A DNA stretch of 13,806 bases from Bacteroidales bacterium (GTDB lineage: Bacteria; Bacteroidota; Bacteroidia; Bacteroidales; JALTDM01), in the NCBI GenBank assembly GCA_027074135.1, contig JALTDM010000016.1, forward strand, positions 1-13,806, given 5' to 3'. Within the stretch, counting starts at the first letter, position 1. The number at the start of each line of letters is the position of its first letter. The notes below the pieces were generated by a model, which made no database searches, was not told where the DNA came from, and was given only the letters and a program-made list of their open reading frames with translations. The position numbers and the translations under genes were made by a program. Below, in pieces: positions 8,425-13,806 of this stretch.

Positions 8425-8449
8425 AACAAAATATACCAATCCCCCGCTC

Positions 8450-8479
8450 CCGCACGATTGTATCGTGTGGTTATAAATA
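8450..8479 (+). repeat. REP-like palindromic repeat, copy 1
   Basis: The 30-base unit contains the perfect inverted repeat CACGAT-TGT-ATCGTG (8453-8467) followed by the linker TGGTTATAAATA. Copy 2 at 8545-8574 matches at 27 of 30 positions. Directly after this copy comes another perfect hairpin, TGCGAT-TCT-ATCGCA (8482-8496), with the same ATNNNAT centre. The pattern of hairpin, fixed linker, hairpin resembles REP/BIME-type intergenic repeats. Confidence 0.75.
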
Positions 8480-8481
8480 CC

Positions 8482-8496
8482 TGCGATTCTATCGCA
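8482..8496 (+). repeat. Perfect 6-bp hairpin beside repeat copy 1
   Basis: TGCGAT and ATCGCA flank the three bases TCT. It shares the CGAT-N3-ATCG core with the hairpin at 8453-8467, so the two may derive from one palindrome family. Confidence 0.65.
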
Positions 8497-8544
8497 AGAA
8501 TAGAAAATAAGACTGCAGTTTTGTAGTTTTTCAGAACATCCGTT

Positions 8545-8574
8545 CCGCACAATTCTACCGTGTGGTTATAAATA
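8545..8574 (+). repeat. REP-like palindromic repeat, copy 2 (degenerate)
   Basis: It is identical to copy 1 except at three positions, all inside the palindrome. Here that palindrome reads CACAAT-TCT-ACCGTG and has two unpaired positions. The linker TGGTTATAAATA is unchanged. A short hairpin, ATCC-AACAA-GGAT (8574-8586), follows, again placing a stem after the linker. The copies are direct repeats 95 bases apart. Confidence 0.75.
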
Positions 8575-8593
8575 TCCAACAAGGATTGCTACA

Positions 8594-9115
8594 TTAAAAC
8601 AACCTGCGCACTTCCTTTTTTATAAAATCAAGAGCAACTTCAGAAGCTGTTGACTTGCTGTTCATTATTTCGTCGGTAAGGGCTTTAATCAAATCCATTG
8701 AAGGAGCATTAGGATCAATCCGTTTTGCTACAAGATTTATAAATTTAAGGGTATTCTCTTTTGCATTCTTTACCACAATCCACGCATCACGGGATACATA
8801 AATTTGCTGCGACAAATTATGTTCGTACTCTGCGTTTACAGCTTTAATCATATCACGGTGTAGCCTGCCTGCTGTCATTCCCGGGGCATTAAGCCTAACT
8901 ATCAAACTTGGAATGGATATTCGCTCAAGCAAAATGGTAAGCCTCTCATATGCCTGCAATCTCAAAGGTGTTATCACTTTTTGGTTTGCTTTGCGATATT
9001 CCCACAAGCGTTTAAGCTCATTTTCTTCAAGCATTTTTTTTATCACATAATAAACAACGACTCCGACAATACTCGGCGGAACTATTATCATAAAAATTTC
9101 AATCACCCAATTCAT
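8594..9115 (-). CDS. Membrane-anchored conserved protein of unknown function
   Basis: The 173-residue protein has one N-terminal membrane helix (about 3-26, IEIFMIIVPPSIVGVVVYYV) and then a soluble, largely helical body with a charged start (KKMLEENELKRLWEYRK). A central segment, RLQAYERLTILLERISIPSL (52-71), looks like the signature of a short protein family seen in many Bacteroidota, but I cannot name it reliably or assign a function. No catalytic residues stand out. The ATG follows the gatA stop by one base (TGACATG), so it is almost certainly translated from the gatA transcript. With no signal cleavage site, the body probably faces the cytosol. Confidence 0.8.
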   Translation of the reverse strand: MNWVIEIFMIIVPPSIVGVVVYYVIKKMLEENELKRLWEYRKANQKVITPLRLQAYERLTILLERISIPSLIVRLNAPGMTAGRLHRDMIKAVNAEYEHNLSQQIYVSRDAWIVVKNAKENTLKFINLVAKRIDPNAPSMDLIKALTDEIMNSKSTASEVALDFIKKEVRRLF

Positions 9116-9116
9116 G

Positions 9117-10553
9117 TCAATACTTTTTTAATTCTTTTTCCAAAAATGCTGCAAAATCAAACATTTTCTTTTCTTCAAACTTTGGAGCCATAACTTGTGT
9201 CCCGAACGGTAGACCTTCACTATTTAAGTGCAACGGTACACTTATTGCAGGAATTCCCGCAATGTTTGCGTGCACGGTAAAAATATCTTCCAAATACATT
9301 TTTATGGGATCATCTCCTTTCGAGCCGTGTACAAACGCAGCATGCGGCGTAGTTGGTGTAATTATAAAATCATATCTACCAAAAATTTCATTGGTTTTAT
9401 CAGCTATTAACCTCCTGACTTTTTGACCCTTACCATAATATTGGTCAATATACCCCGCACTAAGCACAAATGTTCCCGTCATTATCCTGCGTTTAACTTC
9501 CAAACCAAAACCTTCGCTGCGTGATTTAACATAAGTGGATTCCAAATCATAAGCATTCAGACTACGGTAGCCGTAATGAATACCATCATATCTTGCCAAA
9601 TTTGACGATGCCTCTGCAGTTGTTAACACATAATAAGTTGGTACCATGTAATCAATATATGGGAAATCAACAGGTTCAACAGTAAAACCTCTATCTTTTA
9701 AATCGCTGATAAGTTCTGTAAAACTTTTCCTGACATCTTCCGATAATGAAGGATGGTCAATTATATTTTTTATGTAAGCTATTTTCAGACCTTTTTCAAA
9801 ATTAATATTAATTTCAGAAAATTTTTCCACTTGTCTTGACGATGATGTTGCGTCCATTTTATCGCGACCTGCAATAACTTCAAGAATAAGAGCCGAATCC
9901 TCAACATTACCTGTCAAAGGACCTATTTGGTCAAACGATGAAGCATAAGCAATAAGCCCATAACGTGAAACTCTGCCATAAGTAGGTTTTAGACCAACAA
10001 TACCCGTAAACGATGCCGGCTGTCTGATAGAGCCTCCTGTATCACTTCCCAAAGCAGCATTACACATTCCTGCTGCAACAACTGCAGATGCACCCCCGGA
10101 AGAACCACCCGGAGTCCTTTCTGTATCCCAAGGATTATTGGCTTCACCAAAGTATGAAGTTTCATTGGCACTGCCCATTGCAAACTCATCACAATTGAGC
10201 CTACCGATAATTATAGCATCTTCTGCCAAAACTCTTTCTACAACAGTAGCACTGAACAACGACTCGAAATTTTCCAAAATCTTAGAACAAGCCGTTACTT
10301 TATGATTTTTATATACAATATTGTCTTTTAACCCGATAACAGCACCAGCCAATTTACCTGCTTTACCTTCATCTATCTTCTTTTGAATCTCTTTCGCCCT
10401 GCTCAATGCCTCATCTTCAAACACTTCCAAAAAGGCATTAAGTTCACTGTTTCTTTCATTTATCTTTTCTATAAAATGTTTAACAATTTCAGGCAATTTG
10501 ACTTCACCACCAATCAATTTTTGCCTTGTTTCTTTTATGCTTCCGTACATCAT
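9117..10553 (-). CDS. gatA: Asp-tRNA(Asn)/Glu-tRNA(Gln) amidotransferase subunit A
   Basis: This amidase-signature enzyme supplies ammonia from glutamine to GatB for amidation of mischarged tRNA. I start it at the ATG at 10553, giving 478 residues. An upstream TTG in frame (10559) is possible but lies very close to the promoter. The Ser-cisSer-Lys triad is K76 in GLKDNI, S151 in TPGGSSGGAS and S175 in GSDTGGSIRQPAS. GatA-specific stretches include GSANETSYFGEANNPWD, SRYGLIAYASSFDQIGPLTG, and DDPIKMYLEDIFTVHANIAG followed by IPAISVP, which argue against a generic amidase. Length is normal (about 480). gatB and gatC are not beside it, so the complex must be assembled from genes elsewhere. It heads a two-gene operon with the membrane-anchored protein and diverges from the transaldolase gene. 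Confidence 0.93.
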   Translation of the reverse strand: MMYGSIKETRQKLIGGEVKLPEIVKHFIEKINERNSELNAFLEVFEDEALSRAKEIQKKIDEGKAGKLAGAVIGLKDNIVYKNHKVTACSKILENFESLFSATVVERVLAEDAIIIGRLNCDEFAMGSANETSYFGEANNPWDTERTPGGSSGGASAVVAAGMCNAALGSDTGGSIRQPASFTGIVGLKPTYGRVSRYGLIAYASSFDQIGPLTGNVEDSALILEVIAGRDKMDATSSSRQVEKFSEININFEKGLKIAYIKNIIDHPSLSEDVRKSFTELISDLKDRGFTVEPVDFPYIDYMVPTYYVLTTAEASSNLARYDGIHYGYRSLNAYDLESTYVKSRSEGFGLEVKRRIMTGTFVLSAGYIDQYYGKGQKVRRLIADKTNEIFGRYDFIITPTTPHAAFVHGSKGDDPIKMYLEDIFTVHANIAGIPAISVPLHLNSEGLPFGTQVMAPKFEEKKMFDFAAFLEKELKKY

Positions 10554-10573
10554 TTTCAAACTTTATGACTTTG

Positions 10574-10581
10574 CAAAGATA
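10574..10581 (-). promoter_or_regulatory. Promoter of gatA (TATCTTTG on the minus strand)
   Basis: Read on the minus strand this is TATCTTTG followed by CA, an exact TAnnTTTG match. It lies 20 bases before the ATG at 10553, which supports that start over the upstream TTG at 10559. No TTTG appears at the standard -33 distance. Confidence 0.6.
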
Positions 10582-10650
10582 ACTTAAAAATCGTTTTTCG
10601 TCTTTCTTTTCACAAAAGTTGAGATTATGATTTTTTGAAAAAAAATGATT

Positions 10651-10658
10651 TAACTTTG
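10651..10658 (+). promoter_or_regulatory. Promoter of the transaldolase operon (TAACTTTG)
   Basis: TAACTTTG is an exact TAnnTTTG match 25 bases before the ATG at 10684. It faces away from the gatA promoter across a 124-base divergent region. The nearest upstream TTTG (10634-10637) is closer than the usual -33 spacing. Confidence 0.55.
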
Positions 10659-10683
10659 TGACAAACAAAAAAACTATTGCGAT

Positions 10684-11343
10684 ATGAAATTTTTTATTGA
10701 CACTGCAAATTTGGAACAAATAAAAGAAGCAAACGATTTGGGAATACTCGACGGTGTTACCACCAATCCGTCGCTTATGGCAAAAGAAGGCATAAGCGGC
10801 AAAGAAAATATAATGAACCATTATAAAACAATCTGTGAAATTGTTGATGGTGGAGATGTAAGTGCCGAAGTAATTTCTACCGACTTTGAAGGTATGATTA
10901 GAGAAGGTGAAGAACTTGCAGCCCTTCACGAACAAATTGTCGTAAAAATTCCCGCGATTAAAGACGGTATCAAAGCCATTAAATATTTGTCTTCAAAAGG
11001 AATTAAAACTAATTGCACGCTTATTTTTAATGTTGGTCAAGCTTTGCTTGCAGCAAAAGCAGGTGCTACTTATGTTTCACCATTTGTAGGCAGGCTCGAT
11101 GATATTTCATCGGACGGATTACAACTTATCCAAGATATTGTGCATGTGTTTAATTATTACGGTTACGACACACAAGTATTGGCAGCTTCCATCCGCCACA
11201 CTATGCACATAGTAGAATGTATGAGAATTGGTGCTGATGTTGTTACTGCTCCACTTAATGCCATTATGGGCTTGATGAAACACCCACTTACAGATATTGG
11301 ATTGCAAAAATTCCTTGACGATTATCATAAACTTAATAAATAA
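10684..11343 (+). CDS. Transaldolase of the TalC/fructose-6-phosphate aldolase subfamily
   Basis: This 219-residue protein has the short single-barrel form of the transaldolase family. Visible landmarks are FIDTANLEQIKEA, GVTTNPSLMAKEG (24-36), the Schiff-base lysine K88 in VVKIP, TNCTLIFN (109-116) and YVSPFVGRLDD (130-140). Two positions that separate activities can be read: glutamate E62 (SAEV) where E. coli FsaA has glutamine, and phenylalanine F134 (SPFVGR) where FsaA has tyrosine. Both are the transaldolase-type choice, so I infer that it transfers dihydroxyacetone between sugar phosphates in the non-oxidative pentose phosphate pathway rather than cleaving fructose 6-phosphate. It is cytosolic. 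The YciO-like gene follows after 5 bases. Confidence 0.92.
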   Translation: MKFFIDTANLEQIKEANDLGILDGVTTNPSLMAKEGISGKENIMNHYKTICEIVDGGDVSAEVISTDFEGMIREGEELAALHEQIVVKIPAIKDGIKAIKYLSSKGIKTNCTLIFNVGQALLAAKAGATYVSPFVGRLDDISSDGLQLIQDIVHVFNYYGYDTQVLAASIRHTMHIVECMRIGADVVTAPLNAIMGLMKHPLTDIGLQKFLDDYHKLNK

Positions 11344-11348
11344 TAACT

Positions 11349-11963
11349 ATGCTGATAAAAATACATCCTGACAACCCTGACCCGAGGAGGATACACGGCA
11401 TAGTGGAAATACTAGAAAAAGGTGGGGTGATTATTTACCCCACCGATACAGTTTATGCACTCGGTTGCAGCATTTACAAACCTAAGGCAATAGAAAGAAT
11501 TGCACAAATCAAGCATCTTGATATTAACAAAGCACATTTTTCATTTGTGTGCAGGGATTTGAGTCACTTGTCAGACTTTACAAAACCATTAAACAATTCT
11601 ATTTTCAAACTGATTAAAAAAAACACACCCGGGCCATTTACATTTATACTTGAAGCAAACAACGAGGTTCCTAAACATTTTAAAACAAATAAAAAAACCG
11701 TTGGGATAAGAGTTACTTCAAACAAAATTGCCCAAGAAATTGTCAAACAATTGGGACATCCTATTCTAAGCACTTCATTAATATCCAAAGATGACATAAT
11801 TGAATATCCTACGGATCCGGAACTTATTCATGAAGAATACAAAAAAATTGTAGAGACCGTAATCGATGGTGGACCCGGAGGAATTACCCCCAGTACAATT
11901 ATAGATTTAACTAAAGACGAAATAGAAATTATTCGTGAAGGAAAAGAAGAAATACTACTTTAA
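11349..11963 (+). CDS. YciO-like member of the YrdC/Sua5 family
   Basis: The 204-residue protein has the YrdC/Sua5 fold, whose best-known member makes threonylcarbamoyl-AMP for the tRNA modification t6A. Motifs include KGGVIIYPTDTVYALGC (24-40), IAQIKHLD (51-58), FSFVCRDLSHLS (64-75), NTPGPFTFILEA (92-103), TVGIRVTSN (117-125), HPILSTSL (137-144) and GGITPSTIIDL (177-187). The start IHPDNPDPRRI, the CRDLSHLS motif and the overall length resemble E. coli YciO more than TsaC or Sua5. The KxR-type substrate motif after AQI is altered to KHLDINK. Whether YciO proteins perform t6A synthesis in cells is uncertain, so I give no gene symbol. No Sua5 C-terminal domain is present. It probably shares the transaldolase transcript. 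Confidence 0.85.
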   Translation: MLIKIHPDNPDPRRIHGIVEILEKGGVIIYPTDTVYALGCSIYKPKAIERIAQIKHLDINKAHFSFVCRDLSHLSDFTKPLNNSIFKLIKKNTPGPFTFILEANNEVPKHFKTNKKTVGIRVTSNKIAQEIVKQLGHPILSTSLISKDDIIEYPTDPELIHEEYKKIVETVIDGGPGGITPSTIIDLTKDEIEIIREGKEEILL

Positions 11964-12120
11964 ATTTACCTAAAAAATAATCTATTTTTTCACATACTTT
12001 ACTACTTGCTAATTTGCAATAACTTAAAAAATATGCTAAAAGTTTTATATAAAACATTTTTATTTAATCTATTAAATTATTTTTGTGCCGAAAATTATTA
12101 AAAACTAAAAACGGAGAAAA
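11964..12120 (+). promoter_or_regulatory. Leader region of the antiporter gene with promoter motif and ribosome binding site
   Basis: This 157-base gap is almost entirely A and T. It contains TATTTTTG at 12078-12085 (TAnnTTTG), about 35 bases before the start codon. GGAG at 12113-12116 lies four bases before the ATG, one of the clearer Shine-Dalgarno sequences in the window. I see no -33 element or riboswitch. Confidence 0.5.
11972..11990 (+). terminator. AT-only hairpin after the YciO-like gene, possible weak terminator
   Basis: AAAAAATA, loop ATC and TATTTTTT form a perfect 8-base-pair inverted repeat beginning 8 bases after the stop codon and ending in a T run. It has no GC pairs, so it is thermodynamically weak. 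Terminator function is a guess from position. Confidence 0.35.
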
Positions 12121-13731
12121 ATGAGTGCAGTATTCATCATTATGGCAATCCTATTTGTACTGGGATACACTGCCATCGCATTAGAACATCCACTAAAAGT
12201 GGATAAAGCAGCAACCGCCCTGTTGTTGGGAACAACATTATGGGCTATTTATGCATTAAGCGCCCAGGATGTATTAAGCTTAAATTTTAGTAGAGCTTGG
12301 AGAGAATATATAGAAACTCATCCTGACCTTGTGATTAATGCCGAAACAATTAAACAATTTGTTACGCACCATGAAGTATTAGAACATCTAGCCGACATTT
12401 CAACGGTATTATTCTTTTTGCTCGGTGCAATGACAATCGTTGAAATTGTTGACCAACATGAAGGTTTTAAAATTATTACGGATAAAATAAAGACTACAAA
12501 CAAAGTAAAGTTATTATGGGTCATAAGTTTCCTTACTTTTTTCATGTCATCAGTTTTAGATAACCTTACTACAACAATAGTTATCATTGCTTTACTTAGA
12601 AAACTGATTGACGATAAACAAACAAGATGGTTTTTTGCAAGTATGGTAGTATTAGCAGCTAATGCCGGTGGTGCATGGTCTCCAATTGGTGACGTGACAA
12701 CAATTATGTTATGGATTGGTGGACAAATTACTACTCTAAACATCATGGCAAAACTTATTATTCCTAGTTTAATTACAATGATAATTCCTCTAATTGTAAT
12801 GTCTTTTACATTAAAAGGCGAAGTAGCAAGACCATCTATCGAAGCTGAAGATAAAAGTTATTTAACAAAAAATCAACAACTTCTTATGTTGATTTTAGGC
12901 GTTTCTGCACTTTTATTTGTGCCTGTGTTTAAGACATTTACACACTTGCCCCCATATTTAGGAATGCTTTTTGGTCTTTCAATTTTATGGATTACTACAG
13001 AAATTATGCACAAAAAGAAAAAACACGAAAACAATGGTGAATGTAAACTTACAGTAAACCAAATTTTAAAAAGAGTTGACGTACCTACAATCTTTTTCTT
13101 TTTAGGTATTCTATCTGCAGTAGCAGCATTACAATCTGCAGGACACCTTGATTTACTAGCAAAAACACTTAAAGATCATCATTTTGGAGTTTATTCTGTC
13201 AGTATAGTTCTAGGATTATTATCATCAGTAGTTGATAATGTTCCTTTGGTAGCAGCAGCCATGGGAATGTATCCAATAGATCCATTCCACGCTCAATTTA
13301 TGACAGACGGCGTATTTTGGGAACTTATAGCTTATACTGCAGGAACAGGTGGTAGTATTCTTATAATTGGTTCTGCTGCAGGTGTTGCTGCTATGGGATT
13401 GGAAAAAATAGATTTTATATGGTACTTGAAAAAAATCTCTTTGTGGGCATTATTAGGTTTTTTCTCAGGAATTGGTGCATACTGGGTACAAGAACAAATT
13501 TTACCAGACAGTGTTAAAGAAGTAAGTATATCAAAAGATAAATTACCACAAAAATCTTTTGATTATATAAAAACAAAGTATAACGGAGCAACTGTAGAAG
13601 GAGTTGAATTATTTATGCACAAAAAAGACACTGTTGGGTACATAGTAGATATTAATGAAAACGGAAAAACATTAAAACTACATTTTACCAAACTTGGTAA
13701 ATTTGAAGGAATCGGAGGACAAGAAAATTAG
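12121..13731 (+). CDS. nhaD: NhaD-type Na+/H+ antiporter with C-terminal soluble extension
   Basis: This 536-residue inner-membrane protein exchanges sodium for protons. It shows the two-fold organisation of the ion transporter superfamily. The first half has HLADISTVLFFLLGAMTIVE (89-108), SSVLDNLTTTIV (143-154) and NAGGAWSPIGDVTT (181-194). The second half repeats the pattern with SSVVDNVPLVAA (368-379) and TAGTGGSILIIGSAAGVAA (406-424). The paired Asp-Asn motifs (D147/N148, D372/N373) are the likely ion-handling residues. About eleven to thirteen membrane helices are visible, the last near 437-455. Residues 462-536 are unusual: a soluble stretch with LPQKSFDYIKTKYNGATVEG, VGYIVDINENGKTLKLHF and KLGKFEGI. 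It resembles one PepSY-like repeat (helix, then beta hairpins) as found in Bacteroidota periplasmic proteins. Known NhaD proteins are about 480 residues, so this tail accounts for the extra length. The gene has its own promoter-like motif. Confidence 0.92.
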   Translation: MSAVFIIMAILFVLGYTAIALEHPLKVDKAATALLLGTTLWAIYALSAQDVLSLNFSRAWREYIETHPDLVINAETIKQFVTHHEVLEHLADISTVLFFLLGAMTIVEIVDQHEGFKIITDKIKTTNKVKLLWVISFLTFFMSSVLDNLTTTIVIIALLRKLIDDKQTRWFFASMVVLAANAGGAWSPIGDVTTIMLWIGGQITTLNIMAKLIIPSLITMIIPLIVMSFTLKGEVARPSIEAEDKSYLTKNQQLLMLILGVSALLFVPVFKTFTHLPPYLGMLFGLSILWITTEIMHKKKKHENNGECKLTVNQILKRVDVPTIFFFLGILSAVAALQSAGHLDLLAKTLKDHHFGVYSVSIVLGLLSSVVDNVPLVAAAMGMYPIDPFHAQFMTDGVFWELIAYTAGTGGSILIIGSAAGVAAMGLEKIDFIWYLKKISLWALLGFFSGIGAYWVQEQILPDSVKEVSISKDKLPQKSFDYIKTKYNGATVEGVELFMHKKDTVGYIVDINENGKTLKLHFTKLGKFEGIGGQEN

Positions 13732-13772
13732 TAAAAATTTTAAATAAAACCTTTTAGTTTCATAAATTTATA

Positions 13773-13797
13773 TATCTTTGCAGTGGATTTACCACTG
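13773..13797 (+). promoter_or_regulatory. Promoter-like motif with adjoining hairpin, leading out of the window
   Basis: TATCTTTG at 13773-13780 is an exact TAnnTTTG match and has the same TATCTTTGCA form as the gatA promoter. It is directly followed by the perfect hairpin CAGTGG-ATTTA-CCACTG (13781-13797), which would span the transcription start and the 5' end of the RNA. The transcribed gene is beyond the window edge. Confidence 0.5.
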
Positions 13798-13806
13798 GTG
13801 TTAAAG

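Larger units (their letters stand above)
8425..8593. other. Convergent intergenic gap rich in palindromes
   Basis: This 169-base gap separates two convergent genes. It holds two copies of a palindromic repeat (8450-8479 and 8545-8574) and an extra perfect hairpin (8482-8496). The spacer has a GAAC/GTTC inverted pair (8534-8545) just before copy two. I see no open reading frame. The hairpins may help stop transcription from both sides, although none is followed by a long T run. Confidence 0.7.

Noticed and set aside
8450..8574. Possible CRISPR array
   Set aside because: There are only two repeat copies, 95 bases apart, with an imperfect match and a spacer that itself contains a hairpin. No cas genes are nearby.
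10554..10559. Upstream TTG start for gatA, two codons longer
   Set aside because: Two ATG codons follow at once (10553 and 10550), and the promoter motif at 10574-10581 leaves a more reasonable leader for the ATG start.
10504..10935. 143-codon open frame on the minus strand spanning the gatA/transaldolase gap
   Set aside because: It overlaps both flanking genes, is rich in Phe and Lys from AT-rich DNA, and would cover the two divergent promoters. It is not supported.
12318..12746. 142-codon open frame on the minus strand
   Set aside because: It is antisense to the conserved core of nhaD, with no promoter or domain of its own.

Overview
This window is an AT-rich stretch of a Bacteroidota (probably Bacteroidales-like) chromosome. 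Four things point there: a type IX secretion C-terminal sorting tail on the protein at 2660-3757; repeated upstream matches to the Bacteroidota -7 promoter motif TAnnTTTG; few Shine-Dalgarno sequences; and TPR-SpoIIE phosphatase proteins encoded in tandem. It appears to be ordinary chromosomal backbone with a few accessory touches. I found no phage, insertion sequence, CRISPR array or recognisable defence cluster.

Layout. 1-2339: the last codons of one SpoIIE-type phosphatase and, overlapping its stop codon, a complete secreted/membrane TPR-SpoIIE phosphatase. 2442-2515: tRNA-Asn(GUU) with A-tracts upstream and a strong hairpin terminator downstream. 2660-4717: a type IX secreted propeller-like protein, followed after 3 bases by a solitary beta-class DNA methyltransferase. 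4796-8424: a compact operon of ribBA (riboflavin synthesis), a BtuB-like TonB-dependent receptor overlapping ribBA by 8 bases, and a small four-to-five-helix membrane protein. 8425-8593: a convergent gap holding two copies of a palindromic, REP-like repeat. 8594-10553 (minus): gatA followed after 1 base by a membrane-anchored protein of unknown function. 10684-11963 (plus): a transaldolase of the TalC/FSA fold and a YciO-like protein. 12121-13731: an NhaD-type Na+/H+ antiporter with an extra soluble C-terminal domain. 13773-13806: a promoter-like motif and hairpin leading into a gene outside the window.

Functional links are modest. The riboflavin gene is probably co-expressed with an outer-membrane receptor. 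GatA (tRNA-dependent amidation) and tRNA-Asn lie in the same window but are not linked. The transaldolase and YciO genes share a transcript. The most unusual points are the NhaD C-terminal extension, the paired palindromic repeats, the ribBA/TonB-receptor overlap, and the active-site residues that mark the FSA-like protein as a transaldolase. None of these is proven to be a new system from sequence alone.
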